Assembly: GCA_046327915.1 (NCBI GenBank)
Contig: JAXLXO010000013.1
Coordinates: forward strand, 62,001-126,000
Direction: 5' to 3'
DNA length: 64,000 bases
Source: VGTK01 sp046327915
GTDB taxonomy: Bacteria; Desulfobacterota; Binatia; UBA12015
Shown: positions 1 through 8,716 of the stretch, one piece after another
How the letters are laid out: the number at the start of each line of letters is the position of its first letter
Numbering within the stretch: the stretch's first letter is position 1
The notes under the pieces: generated by a model
The model's database searches: none
Seen by the model: only the letters and a program-made list of their open reading frames with translations
Told to the model about the DNA's origin: nothing
Made by a program: the position numbers and the translations under genes

Positions 1-240
1 GCTCTCGATGCTCGCGACGATGTGCTCGACCTCGCGGTCGACGATCACCGCGTAGAGACCTTCCTTGCCGCCGAAGTGCTCGTAGACGATCGGCTTCGAG
101 ACCTTCGCGCGGTCCGCGATCTCCTCGACCGAAGCGGCCTCGTAGCCGCGCTCGGCGAATACGCGGCGTCCGATCTCGACGAGCTGGGCCCGCCGCGCCG
201 CAGCGGGCAGGCGGCCGGGTCTGGGGCGCGCGGCAGACAT
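1..240 (-). CDS. TetR-family transcriptional regulator, C-terminus cut by window edge
   Basis: Only the first 80 residues are in the window; the ligand-binding half lies beyond position 1. The visible part is a classic TetR DNA-binding domain: a three-helix bundle with RRVFAERGYEAASVEEIA, then the recognition helix region KVSKPIVYEHFGGKEGLYA. The ATG at 240 is the first plausible start. The gene is divergent from a ferredoxin reductase and fatty-acid desaturase operon, which matches the arrangement of Pseudomonas desT beside desCB, where the regulator senses acyl-CoA saturation. By that analogy it probably represses the operon at 353 and itself through the tandem operator at 253-281. TetR identity is near certain; the DesT-like role is inferred from context. 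Confidence 0.88.
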   Translation of the reverse strand, partial: MSAARPRPGRLPAAARRAQLVEIGRRVFAERGYEAASVEEIADRAKVSKPIVYEHFGGKEGLYAVIVDREVEHIVASIES

Positions 241-269
241 TTGACTCGGATATTACGCTACCGTAAGTT
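241..269 (+). promoter_or_regulatory. Putative sigma70-type promoter of the reductase/desaturase operon
   Basis: TTGACT at 241-246 and TAAGTT at 264-269 are separated by exactly 17 bases, a good vegetative promoter geometry. It would give a leader of about 75 bases before the ATG at 353. The tandem operator at 253-281 covers the spacer and the -10 element, so a bound TetR protein would block polymerase. Confidence 0.5.
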
Positions 270-281
270 ACGCAACGGTAA
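253..281. promoter_or_regulatory. Tandem TetR operator, two near-identical 14-bp sites
   Basis: TTACGCTACCGTAA (253-266) and TTACGCAACGGTAA (268-281) are two copies of the same site, TTACGC-N4-GTAA, one base apart; the first has 5-base inverted arms (TTACG/CGTAA). They lie between the divergent TetR gene and the oxidoreductase/desaturase operon and overlap the putative -10. Two side-by-side sites 15 bp apart suggest two dimers bound on nearly opposite faces of the helix. Confidence 0.65.
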
Positions 282-352
282 CCACGGGAGCGCGCGTCAG
301 CGCCGCGGAAGGTCCTGCTTCCGCCATTCGAGCCCCGGAAAGACGTTTCACG

Positions 353-1531
353 ATGCAAATTGCCGAGACCGCGAGCCCCTTCGGGCTCCACGCGGCCGAC
401 GAGCGGGCGCCCGAAACCGGCCCGGCGGCGCCGCAGCCCACGCTGCGCAGCCGCCTGACCGGCGCTGCGGACCTGCTCGCCTGGCCGCTCCGCCTGTCGC
501 ACTACCTGGAGCTCCTGAATCCGCTCTGGTCCACGCACACGACCTGGGCGCGCGTCGTCGAGGTGATCGACGAGGCGCCCGACGCGCGGACCCTGGTCCT
601 GCGGCCGGGGCGCGGCTTCGCCGAGCACCGCGCGGGACAGTACGTGCCGGTCACGGTGACGATCGACGGCCGCCGTCACGTGCGCACGTACTCGATCAGC
701 AGCGCGCCCGGACGCGCGCCGCGCGCCGGCTGCATCGCGATCACCGTCAAGCACGTGCCGGGCGGCCGGGTGTCGGAGCACCTCGTGCGCCGGGTCGCGC
801 GCGGAGAGTACGTGGCGCTCGGAGCGCCGCTGGGCGACTTCGTCCTGCCGGACGCGTCGCGTCCGCGCCTGCTGCTCCTCACCGCGGGCAGCGGCGTCAC
901 GCCGGTGCGCGCGATGCTGCAGGAGCTCGCGGCGAGCGCGCGGCTCGTCGACGTCGTGCACCTGCACTGGGCGCCGCGTCCGGCCGACGTGATCTTCACC
1001 CGCGAGCTGCAGGATCTGGTCGCCGGACATCCCGGCTACCGGCTTCAGCTGCTGACGACGCGTGATGGCGCGGCGGTGAGCTCGAACGCGACGCACTTCA
1101 CGGAAGCGCTTCTCGAGGAGCGCTGCCCCGACTGGCGCGCGCGCGACGCGTTCGCGTGCGGTCCACGCGCGCTGCTCGACGCGGCGGCGAAGCACTGGAT
1201 CGCGAGCGGCCTCGGCGAGCGGCTGCGCATCGAGCGCTTCCAGCCCGTGCTCGCGCCGGCGACCGGCGATGTCGCAGGCGGACGCGTCTGCCTGCGCCGC
1301 AGCGGCGTGACCATCGACGCCGCGGCGGGGCAGAGCCTGCTGCACGCGGCGGAAGCGGCCGGGCTCGCGCCGGCGCACGGCTGCCGCATGGGAATCTGTC
1401 ACACCTGCACCGTGACGCTGCGGTCGGGGCGCGTGCGCGATCTGCGCGACGGCCGCATCACCGACGAGCCCGGCGCGCGCGTGCAGATCTGCGTCTCCGC
1501 TGCGGCGGGAGAGTGCGAGGTGGAGCTGTGA
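353..1531 (+). CDS. Ferredoxin-NAD(P)H reductase with C-terminal 2Fe-2S domain (desaturase electron donor)
   Basis: This 392-residue flavoprotein should pass electrons from NAD(P)H through FAD and a [2Fe-2S] cluster to the membrane desaturase encoded just downstream. The FAD-binding signature RTYSISS lies near residue 110, the NAD-binding stretch LLLLTAGSGVTPVRAM near 180, and a plant-type ferredoxin domain at the C-terminus has the C-x4-C-x2-C spacing in GCRMGICHTC (about residues 344-352) plus the last cysteine in QICVS. Start is ATG 353, with a GGAAAG sequence upstream. Its stop overlaps the GTG of the desaturase by four bases, so the two are translationally coupled. The layout corresponds to DesC in the Pseudomonas DesCB system; substrate specificity cannot be read from sequence. 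Confidence 0.9.
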   Translation: MQIAETASPFGLHAADERAPETGPAAPQPTLRSRLTGAADLLAWPLRLSHYLELLNPLWSTHTTWARVVEVIDEAPDARTLVLRPGRGFAEHRAGQYVPVTVTIDGRRHVRTYSISSAPGRAPRAGCIAITVKHVPGGRVSEHLVRRVARGEYVALGAPLGDFVLPDASRPRLLLLTAGSGVTPVRAMLQELAASARLVDVVHLHWAPRPADVIFTRELQDLVAGHPGYRLQLLTTRDGAAVSSNATHFTEALLEERCPDWRARDAFACGPRALLDAAAKHWIASGLGERLRIERFQPVLAPATGDVAGGRVCLRRSGVTIDAAAGQSLLHAAEAAGLAPAHGCRMGICHTCTVTLRSGRVRDLRDGRITDEPGARVQICVSAAAGECEVEL

Positions 1532-2718
1532 GTGCCGCGGCCGTTCTTCCCCGTTCGTTTCGTGCCGAGCGCGTCGCCGAGTCCGGTCCGCTGTCGCATC
1601 TCGACGTCGACGAGCTGCAGCGCTTCGGCGCCGAGCTGGACGAGATCCGCGACGAGGTCCTGAAGGACCGCGGCGCGCGCGACCGGCGCTACATCCTGCG
1701 CCTGATCCGCACGCAGCGCTCGCTCGCGCTCGGATCGCGGGCGACGATGCTCGCCGCGTGCGCGTTTCACCCGTGGCTCGCGCTGCCGTGGGCGAGCTTC
1801 CCGGTGTTCGCAGCGCTGCTCGTGCTCGGCACGCTCGGGCTCGCGGTCGCGAAGATTCTCGAGAACATGGAGATCGGCCACAACATCCTGCACGCGCAGT
1901 GGGACTGGATGGGCGATCCGGAGATCCGCTCGGACCGCTGGGAGTGGGACATCGTCTGTCCGTCGTCGCAGTGGCGGCATTCGCACAACGTCGTGCACCA
2001 CACCTGGACCAACGTCATGGGCCGCGACCGCGACATCGGCTACGGCATGCTGCGCGTCACCGAGCGCCAGCGCTGGAGCCCGTTCTACGCGATCCAGCCG
2101 CTTTCGTTCCTGCTGATGATGTCGTTCTTCGAGTGGTTCATCGCGCTGCACGACATCGAGGTCGCGCACGTGTGGACGGGCAAGCGCAGCTGGGACGACG
2201 CGCGGCCGCTGGTGCGCGACGGGCTGCGCAAGGTCGGCCGCCAGGTGCTGAAGGACTACGTGCTCTGGCCGCTGCTCGCAGGACCGTTCTTCCTCTGGGT
2301 GCTCGGCGCGAACTTCGTCGCCAACGTGTTGCGCAACATGTGGACGTTCATGATCATCTTCTGCGGCCACTTCCCGGCCGACGTGCACCACTTCGCGAAG
2401 AACTCGGTCAAGAGCGAGACGCGCGCGCACTGGTACGCGCGGCAGATGCTCGGCTCGTGCAACATCGACGGTGGCCCGCTGTTCCACGTGATGAGCGGCA
2501 ACCTGAGCCACCAGATCGAGCACCACCTGTTCCCCGACCTGCCGAGCAACCGCTATCCGGAGATCGCGCCGCGCGTGCGCGCGATCGCGGCGCGCTACGG
2601 GATCGACTACAACACCGGCTCGCTGCGACGGCAGTTCGGGACGACGGTGGTGAAGATCCTGCGCTTGTCGTTGCCGTGGGGCGACGGCCGCCAGCGGCGG
2701 GCCGTCACAGCAGCCTGA
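1528..2718 (+). CDS. Membrane fatty acid (acyl-CoA or acyl-lipid) desaturase
   Basis: A 396-residue membrane di-iron desaturase of the FADS family. The three histidine boxes are present: HNILH (residues 118-122), HSHNVVHH (151-158) and HQIEHHLF near residue 330, in the order and spacing typical of the family, with hydrophobic segments between them. The start is the GTG at 1528, which overlaps the upstream stop (GTGA) and follows a GAGGTGGAG sequence; longer in-frame extensions run through the reductase gene in another frame and are not credible. It would insert a double bond into a fatty acyl chain in the cytoplasmic membrane using electrons from the upstream reductase. Its last 14 bases overlap the convergent glycosyltransferase gene. 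Confidence 0.92.
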   Translation: MSAAAVLPRSFRAERVAESGPLSHLDVDELQRFGAELDEIRDEVLKDRGARDRRYILRLIRTQRSLALGSRATMLAACAFHPWLALPWASFPVFAALLVLGTLGLAVAKILENMEIGHNILHAQWDWMGDPEIRSDRWEWDIVCPSSQWRHSHNVVHHTWTNVMGRDRDIGYGMLRVTERQRWSPFYAIQPLSFLLMMSFFEWFIALHDIEVAHVWTGKRSWDDARPLVRDGLRKVGRQVLKDYVLWPLLAGPFFLWVLGANFVANVLRNMWTFMIIFCGHFPADVHHFAKNSVKSETRAHWYARQMLGSCNIDGGPLFHVMSGNLSHQIEHHLFPDLPSNRYPEIAPRVRAIAARYGIDYNTGSLRRQFGTTVVKILRLSLPWGDGRQRRAVTAA

Positions 2719-3880
2719 ACCGTCGCGCCTCGAGCAGATCCGCGGCCGGGTAGAAGGTCTCGCGCCACACGACGCCGCCGCGTCGCCACGCGAGCCACGC
2801 GGCGCGCAGCAGGGCGCTCGCGACCAGGGTCCAGCCGACCGGCCACGCGAGAGCGGGCACGATGCGGCCGGTGTTGCGTGCAGCAGCGGCGACGGTGCAA
2901 GCGGTCGCCAGCGCGGTTGCGCCGAGGCCGCACGCGGCGAGCCACGGCGTGCCGGTGGCGAGTCCGGCCGCGAGGGCGACGAGCGGCGACAGCTCGACGC
3001 AGCCGGCGAGCCCGATCAGCAGCGCGACGACGGCGAACGGTACGCCGATGAGCGAGCCGGCGTTCTTCTCGATCCCGCGACGGAAGTCGGAGAGCGAGTC
3101 GTAGATGCTCACGCGTGCGCTGCCCCGTCCGTTCATCAGCTCGCAGCGCGCGCCCGACTGCTTCATCATCAGGCCCAGCGCCATGTCGTCGGCGGTCTCC
3201 ATCCGGAGCCACTCGAAGCCCGGTGTCCGTTCGTACGCGCTGCGGCGCAGGAGCATGAACGCACCGCTGCCCGCGGCCGTGGTGGAGCGCGGGTCGCGCA
3301 CGGCCTTCGGGCTCACCAGCATCGAGAAGCACCGCGTGAAGACCGCCCACAGGACGTCGACGACGAAGCTGCGGCTGCGGAACTCGGGGACCAGCGCGAG
3401 AAAGTCGAGGCCGTCGGCCTCGCACGCAGCGACCGCGCGGCGCAGCGTGTCGGGCGCGAACTCGATGTCGGCGTCGCTGACCAGCAGCCAGTCGCCGGTC
3501 GCCACGGCGGCGCCCTGCGCGAGTGCGTGCACCTTCCCGAGCCAGCGGGCCGGCAGGCTGTCGACGCGGATCGTCCGGAGGCGCGCGTCCCGCGCGGACA
3601 TCGTCGCGAGCAGCGCAGCGGTGCCGTCGGAGGAGCGGTCGTCGATCACGACGACCTCGAGGTCGGGGTAGTCCTCGGCGAGGCGCGTGCCGAGCGCGTG
3701 CGGCAGCTCGTCGGCCTGGTTGCGCGACGGCACGATCGCGGAGACGCGCGGCCACGCGGGCGGCTCGGCCGGGTTCAGGTCGGCCAGCGTGCGCAACTCG
3801 GCGAGGTGCGCGAAGACCAGCGCCGCCTGCGCGAGCCACACGGCGCAGAGCATGCCGAGCGCGATCGACCATCCCGTCAC
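2705..3880 (-). CDS. Family 2 membrane glycosyltransferase (HpnB/CrtQ-like)
   Basis: A 391-residue inverting glycosyltransferase of family GT2, probably acting at the inner face of the membrane. An N-terminal hydrophobic helix is followed by the GT-A domain with AIVPSRNQADEL (near residue 49), VVVIDDRSSDG, the metal-binding DADIEF, the acceptor-site segment around METADDMALG, and then several hydrophobic segments. The C-terminal motif VVWRETFYP is common in CrtQ and HpnB-type enzymes that glycosylate carotenoids or hopanoids. The GTG at 3880 is the only convincing start. The neighbour at 3935 has a CrtC-like fold, so a role in pigment or lipid modification is possible but unproven. Confidence 0.8.
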   Translation of the reverse strand: MTGWSIALGMLCAVWLAQAALVFAHLAELRTLADLNPAEPPAWPRVSAIVPSRNQADELPHALGTRLAEDYPDLEVVVIDDRSSDGTAALLATMSARDARLRTIRVDSLPARWLGKVHALAQGAAVATGDWLLVSDADIEFAPDTLRRAVAACEADGLDFLALVPEFRSRSFVVDVLWAVFTRCFSMLVSPKAVRDPRSTTAAGSGAFMLLRRSAYERTPGFEWLRMETADDMALGLMMKQSGARCELMNGRGSARVSIYDSLSDFRRGIEKNAGSLIGVPFAVVALLIGLAGCVELSPLVALAAGLATGTPWLAACGLGATALATACTVAAAARNTGRIVPALAWPVGWTLVASALLRAAWLAWRRGGVVWRETFYPAADLLEARRFRLL

Positions 3881-3934
3881 GACGATCTCCCCCGCAGGTG
3901 ATCGGCGCGCGGGCCGCAGACCTGAAGGCGGGCT

Positions 3935-4948
3935 TCAGGCGACGATCGGTACGCCGTGCGTCGTGTCGTCGGTGAGGATCTCGAACGCGGCGCGTCGGCT
4001 GCTCTCGAGGAGGGTCGTCGTGCCGGTGGTCTTGTCGGTGAACGACATCACGCAGGACGCGAGCTTGCTGTTGAGGCAATGCTTGACGCCGCCCGGCGGG
4101 TTGTCGTAGCGCAGCCCGACGAAGCTCTCGCGTGGCGCGCTGATCCGTCCCTCCACCGTGTGGCCCGGGCTGTCCGAGCGGAACGTCCAGTCGAAGCACG
4201 AGAAGCGGCCGCGCGCGCGCAGCGACTGCAGGAGTCCGTTCAAAGCGACGTCGCGTCCGCCGTGGCGCAGCACGAGCAGCGTCATGAACGGCGTCCACAG
4301 CGGGCCGATCTTCAGTCGCGCGGTCGCGATCTCGAGGAAGGTCTGCGGCGCGTCGTCGAAGCCCGCGACCTGTCCCCACGCGTAGTGGTCGGTGTGACGC
4401 GAGCCCCAGTTGTGGTTCTGGCTGCCGACCCAGTCGAAGATCGGGTAGGGGTGCCCGTCGACGTTGATCGTGCCGCGGAACGTCGCGAGCGGCAGCGGTA
4501 CCAGCGTCTTCGCGCGCGGCAGGCGCGCCGCGTACATCTCGAGCGGCAGCGCGAACAGCGGCTCGGCATTGCCGGTGAACGTGAGGTCCCACGCGATCGT
4601 GTGCCCGCCGCTCGCCGCGGCGCCGACGATGCGTCCGGGCTCGAGCCGCGCGTCGGCGACGTACGCGCCGAGCCCGTCGCGGCGGAAGTCGCACGACGCG
4701 ATCGGGACTTCCGTCTTCGCCGCGGTGTGCGTGCCGCGCTTGCCGTCGAACATGACCGCCCACAGCTCGCCGCGCGCGTCCTCGGGGCGGCCGTCTGGCG
4801 AGAAGATCGTGTAGCGGATCCAGAACGCCTGCGGCTGAGTCGGGTGGTTCGCGCGGACGAAGAAGCTCTCGTAGTGACCGGCGCGCTGACCCGGCTGGTA
4901 GCGCGTGTCGTTCGCGTGCTTGCGCGCCTCGGCGAGAACGGCCGCCAT
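3935..4948 (-). CDS. CrtC/AttH-like (tandem lipocalin) protein, function unknown
   Basis: A 337-residue protein resembling the hydroxyneurosporene-dehydratase (CrtC)/AttH-like lipocalin group: an N-terminal stretch with FFVRANHPTQPQAFWIRYTI, mostly beta structure, and the strongly conserved-looking motif GSQNHNWGSRHTDHYAWGQV near residue 205. No signal peptide is visible. ATG 4948 is chosen because the longer reading frame runs through the DinB gene in a different frame. It starts five bases past the DinB stop, so the two genes form an operon. CrtC relatives hydrate or rearrange lipid-like substrates; whether this copy is catalytic is unknown. Confidence 0.6.
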   Translation of the reverse strand: MAAVLAEARKHANDTRYQPGQRAGHYESFFVRANHPTQPQAFWIRYTIFSPDGRPEDARGELWAVMFDGKRGTHTAAKTEVPIASCDFRRDGLGAYVADARLEPGRIVGAAASGGHTIAWDLTFTGNAEPLFALPLEMYAARLPRAKTLVPLPLATFRGTINVDGHPYPIFDWVGSQNHNWGSRHTDHYAWGQVAGFDDAPQTFLEIATARLKIGPLWTPFMTLLVLRHGGRDVALNGLLQSLRARGRFSCFDWTFRSDSPGHTVEGRISAPRESFVGLRYDNPPGGVKHCLNSKLASCVMSFTDKTTGTTTLLESSRRAAFEILTDDTTHGVPIVA

Positions 4949-4953
4949 CGTCG

Positions 4954-5466
4954 TCAGCGCGGGTAGTCGGGCCGAGCCTGCACGCCGATCGCCTGCGCGC
5001 GATGGCGCTCGACGTGCGCGGCGGCGAACAGCAGCCACTGCATTCCGTCGAGCACGCCGAACACCGGGTGGCGCACGCCGACGGTGCGGAGGTCGAGCGA
5101 CGTGTCGCGCGCCCAGGTGACGATCGCGTCGACGCTCGCCGTCAATCTGCGGGTGGCTTCGTCCGGATCGGTCCACGTGCCGGTGGGAGTCGCGACGTTC
5201 GGCGGCTCGTCACCGCGGTAGAAGAGGTACGGGATCTCGACGTCGAGCACGCCGGTCGCGCCGCGCTCGATCGGGTTCGCGGCGAGCGGGCCACACAGCA
5301 GGCGCGCGATGTTGTCGCAGCTGATCGCGACGTGCTCGGTGATCTGCGACGGCGACCAGCCGCCTGACGGTGCCGACTGCCACTGCGTGGGGCCCACGCG
5401 AACCGTACGCAGGAACCGGTCGGCTGCGGCGTACAGGTCGGCGACGGCGCGCTCCTTCTCGTGCAT
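4954..5466 (-). CDS. DinB/maleylpyruvate-isomerase-like four-helix protein
   Basis: A 170-residue protein with the DinB_2 pattern: an N-terminal helix with KERAVADLYAAADRF, a GGWSPSQITEHVA segment carrying the first metal-binding histidine, and a C-terminal AAAHVERHRAQ segment with two further histidines. Such proteins bind one metal ion and include thiol-S-transferases and many uncharacterised members. ATG 5466 fits the family start. It is the first gene of a short minus-strand operon with the CrtC-like gene. The specific reaction cannot be told from sequence. Confidence 0.75.
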   Translation of the reverse strand: MHEKERAVADLYAAADRFLRTVRVGPTQWQSAPSGGWSPSQITEHVAISCDNIARLLCGPLAANPIERGATGVLDVEIPYLFYRGDEPPNVATPTGTWTDPDEATRRLTASVDAIVTWARDTSLDLRTVGVRHPVFGVLDGMQWLLFAAAHVERHRAQAIGVQARPDYPR

Positions 5467-5595
5467 GTGCCCCCATCCAACGTTCGGGGTTCGCGCGCAA
5501 GGTGTCCGGCCCCGCCGATCGCCGGCCCCGGCCTCGACGGGCCTCCCGCGCCCTGCCGGCAGCAAGGTGATCCGAGGGTGGGGATCAGAAGTTGA

Positions 5596-5625
5596 TTGAC
5601 AGCCGCCGCACGCGCCACCTACCGT
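5596..5625 (+). promoter_or_regulatory. Putative sigma70 promoter of the 787-residue secreted protein
   Basis: TTGACA (5596-5601) and TACCGT (5620-5625) are 18 bases apart, about 80 bases upstream of the ATG at 5708. The same -35 box and spacing recur at 15688 and 22957. Confidence 0.45.
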
Positions 5626-5707
5626 ACCTCCGTCCGCGCATGGCGACCTCCGGTGCGTCGTCGCTCCGTCCGGACCACCGACACCGCCACCGAGAACGAG
5701 GCCCCCG

Positions 5708-8071
5708 ATGAAGGCACGCTCGCGACCCACTTGCCGACCGCTTCGGACCGGCCGCGTGCTGCTGCGGGCCGCCCTGATCGGGCTCCTCGCCACGGCGGTC
5801 GCTCCCGCCGCATCCGCCCGGGCGCAGACGCTGTCGTTCGGCCCGCAGCCGATCGTCGGTCCGGGCGACGTCGCGCTCTTCAGCGGCAGCGTCGCCGGTG
5901 TCCCGGCGGGACAGGAGTCCGACTACCGCGTGTACGTGCAGGGCGTCGCCGGCACGTTGCAGGCGTCGGGGGCGGGCTTCACGTTCCAGATCGAGGTCCC
6001 CGTCGGTCCGGATCCCGGTGCCGGGTTCGACAGCGGCTTCCCGTACGAGGCGTTCTACCTCGAGCCGAACCGCGTGGTGCTGCCGATCGTCGCCGAGCTG
6101 TACCGGATCTCGACGGACACGGTGGTCGACCGCTTCAAGGGCTTCGTGCGCGACCTCCGGCTCGACGGAGGGACGAACTTCGCGGCGCTCGCGCTCCTGC
6201 GCGAGCGGCTCGCGGCGCAGATCACCTCGCGCGGCGTCGACCGGCTCGAGCCGACGCTGCTCTCGGCGCTCCCGCACCCGAGCCGCGCCGCGTTCAACGC
6301 GCGGCTCGACGCGCTGTACACGGCGCGCCATCAGGAGCTCGAGACGCCGACCGGCTTCTTCGGCGCGGACAAGGTCTGCCTGCCGCTGGAGGACGTCGAG
6401 GATCTGTTCGCCGGCACGGAGACCTTCACCAACCTGAAGATCCTCGCCGGCGCGCAGTACCTCGCCTACCAGGTGGCGAAGTCGCAGGGGCTGCCGGGCG
6501 CGCCGTTCTGCGTCAAGGACAAGAGCTTCGCCAAGGCGAAACACTGGGAGGTCTGCGTCGGGCGTCTCGAGGGGGATCTGACGTCGGTCGCCGTGAAGGG
6601 CCCGCCGACCCGGGTGGGGCTCGAGCCGACGAGCGCGGGGCTCGACCTCGCGGTCACCTTCGGCAAGGTGGAGCAGCGGGTGGACGTCAAGCTGCGCGAC
6701 GTGTCGATCCGCTGGCGCGACAACCCGTTTTGCCTGACGACGCGCCCGGCGGGCAGCATCGCCGACGACGTCCTCGTCGAGGACGCCCCGCGCGCGGCCT
6801 GGGCGACCTGCGCCGGCACCAACGCGATCGCGAAGAAGGTCCGCAGCGAGGACCCGTTCCCGCTGACGCTCTCGCCCGATCAGCAGAGCCGCGAGCTGTT
6901 CCGCACGCGCGACGGAGGCGCGGCGAGCTTCTCGGTGCCGGAGGGATCGCGCACGCCACGCGGCGGGGTCGGCACCTGTGCGCAGCCGTTCGTCAACTGG
7001 GCAGTCGAGGATCTGCTCGGCGAGTACTACGAGCCGCTAGAGACCGCGTTCCGCGCGGCGTGGTTCGAGGGCACGCCGTCGAGCCCGTTCGCGATCGCGA
7101 CCGATCTGCTGCTGAGCCCGCTCGAGCAGGGCACCTTCGACGAGGAGCTGGACCATGAGATCGTCACCGACGTGACCTCGGTCGGCGGGCTCGTCGTCGG
7201 CGCGGGCGAGCCGGTGGACGGCCTCTGGCTGCGTGCGAGCACCGACGCGCGCGTCAGGGACGATGCGGCGGTCGTTCCGCCGCCGGCGATCTTCGTGCTG
7301 CCGCCGGCCGGGGTGCCGCTCTGGTCGGACGACGGCCTCTCGGAGCACCTCGTGCCGGTACCGTTCGACATCGCGTTCTCGACGACCACGGGTGCGCTGA
7401 ACCAGGTGCTGCGCGAGCTGTCGGCGACCGAGCGCATGCGCTTCACCATCCCGCCCGGGATCGGCGGCGTGACGTTCGGACAGGTGCTCGCCACGGTCGA
7501 CCCGACGGCGCTCGCGGCGCTCGCGAGCCCGACCGTCGAGTGGCGCGTGTCACCGCAGGTGGCGCCGTTCACCTGGATGCTCGACGACCCGCAGGGGCCG
7601 TTTCTGCCCGGCCGCGTCCCGATCGCGTACCATCTCGTCAACCTCGTGATCGAAGGCGTCGAGCCAGGAGTGGGCGACGCACCCGACACGCCGCTCCTGC
7701 AGCTCCTCGTCGACGTCCACGACCCGAGCCTCGGGCTCGAGCTGTCGGAGACGGTCGGCGACGAGTTCCTCGTGCCGTCGCTGTCGCAGCCGCTGCTGGT
7801 CGCGACCGTCGGGCGCAACGACCTCGGCACGTGCCCGATGGCCGTACACGACAAGGACGGCACGACGAGCTGCGAGCGCCAGCTCGAGACGGTCGCGAGC
7901 CTCGCCCTGCGACCGCTCGTGCTCGGGATGATGGAGGACCTGCTGTCGGGCTACCCGGCGCCGAGCTTCTTCGATGCGCGCGGCGAGGCGCTCGCACCGT
8001 TCCAGGTCGAGCACGTCGACGTGCACCAGCAGGACAACCGCATCACGCTGTACGGCAACTTCCCGTCGTAG
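5708..8071 (+). CDS. Large secreted protein of unknown function
   Basis: A 787-residue exported protein. The N-terminus has a basic n-region, a hydrophobic core (LLRAALIGLLATAVAPAASA) and an Ala-x-Ala type cleavage site near residue 39. I recognise no catalytic domain. The mature part is rich in beta-type, proline-containing stretches, with scattered cysteines that could form disulphides (for example near residues 224, 267, 279, 345 and 366). ATG 5708 follows a GAGG ribosome site and the promoter at 5596. It stands alone between a divergent operon and a convergent gene. An envelope or extracellular binding role is plausible; nothing in the sequence shows it. Confidence 0.75.
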   Translation: MKARSRPTCRPLRTGRVLLRAALIGLLATAVAPAASARAQTLSFGPQPIVGPGDVALFSGSVAGVPAGQESDYRVYVQGVAGTLQASGAGFTFQIEVPVGPDPGAGFDSGFPYEAFYLEPNRVVLPIVAELYRISTDTVVDRFKGFVRDLRLDGGTNFAALALLRERLAAQITSRGVDRLEPTLLSALPHPSRAAFNARLDALYTARHQELETPTGFFGADKVCLPLEDVEDLFAGTETFTNLKILAGAQYLAYQVAKSQGLPGAPFCVKDKSFAKAKHWEVCVGRLEGDLTSVAVKGPPTRVGLEPTSAGLDLAVTFGKVEQRVDVKLRDVSIRWRDNPFCLTTRPAGSIADDVLVEDAPRAAWATCAGTNAIAKKVRSEDPFPLTLSPDQQSRELFRTRDGGAASFSVPEGSRTPRGGVGTCAQPFVNWAVEDLLGEYYEPLETAFRAAWFEGTPSSPFAIATDLLLSPLEQGTFDEELDHEIVTDVTSVGGLVVGAGEPVDGLWLRASTDARVRDDAAVVPPPAIFVLPPAGVPLWSDDGLSEHLVPVPFDIAFSTTTGALNQVLRELSATERMRFTIPPGIGGVTFGQVLATVDPTALAALASPTVEWRVSPQVAPFTWMLDDPQGPFLPGRVPIAYHLVNLVIEGVEPGVGDAPDTPLLQLLVDVHDPSLGLELSETVGDEFLVPSLSQPLLVATVGRNDLGTCPMAVHDKDGTTSCERQLETVASLALRPLVLGMMEDLLSGYPAPSFFDARGEALAPFQVEHVDVHQQDNRITLYGNFPS

Positions 8072-8083
8072 TGCAGTCGAAGC

Positions 8084-8716
8084 TCAGTTCGCGCCGCCGC
8101 GGACGGCGCGGACGGCGTACGAGCCTGGCTTGCTGGCTGCGCTGTGGAAGCCGACCTGGAAATCCACGACCCAGGCCAACGCCGGATCGTCCTTGAGAGT
8201 GGTCGACGACCAATAATCGAGGTTGCGCGTGCAGCTGCAGGCCGGGAGGCTGCAGCCCGAGGAACAATCGGTGTGGAACGGGGCCGAAACCGCCGGGTTC
8301 GCGTTCTCCAGGTTGAGGAGCGTCTGAAGCTCGAAGAGGTTCGGCAGCCGCCAGTCGCAGAACCCGGCGAAGCACTCGATGTTCAGGTCCTCGATCTTCC
8401 CGAACGCCAGTCCCCAGGTGTAGGTGTTGTCCTGGTCGTGGATCGAGCCGTCGTCGGACAGCTTCTCCCACGTGAGCGCGGTGCGCAGGTCACGGATCGT
8501 CTCGCCGTCGTCGCGGTAGGCACGCGGCTCTCCCCGGCGTAGCGCGCCGTCCTGGACGGTTCCGGTGCAGGAGATCTCCGTTCCGACATTGTCCCAGCAC
8601 GTGGTCTGGCCGGTCTCGAGCGGCCTGCTTCGCCGCGCGCCGGCGTCGGCGTCGTGGGCGAGGGCGGTCAGGAGGATTACCGCGGCGAGGGGGGCGAGCA
8701 TCGGGAGTCGGATCAT
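8084..8716 (-). CDS. Secreted DUF1566 (Lcl C-terminal) domain protein
   Basis: A 210-residue exported protein with the DUF1566 fold seen in Legionella collagen-like protein and many surface proteins. Recognisable blocks are LRTALTWEKLSDDGS, GFCDWRLPNLFELQTLLN, YWSSTT, AWVVDFQVGF and YAVRAVRGG, in that order. An N-terminal signal peptide (LPMLAPLAAVILLTALAHDADA) precedes it. I chose ATG 8716, nine bases after GGAAGG; another ATG at 8725 lies directly on that site and is less likely. Six cysteines in CSSGCSLPACSC suggest disulphide bonding. It may bind glycans or other surface ligands; function is inferred from the family only. Confidence 0.85.
   Translation of the reverse strand: MIRLPMLAPLAAVILLTALAHDADAGARRSRPLETGQTTCWDNVGTEISCTGTVQDGALRRGEPRAYRDDGETIRDLRTALTWEKLSDDGSIHDQDNTYTWGLAFGKIEDLNIECFAGFCDWRLPNLFELQTLLNLENANPAVSAPFHTDCSSGCSLPACSCTRNLDYWSSTTLKDDPALAWVVDFQVGFHSAASKPGSYAVRAVRGGAN

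Noticed and set aside
1399..2526. Long minus-strand frame opposite the desaturase gene
   Set aside because: It is the antisense shadow of a gene with three histidine boxes; its protein is Arg- and Val-rich with no motif, as is usual in GC-rich DNA.
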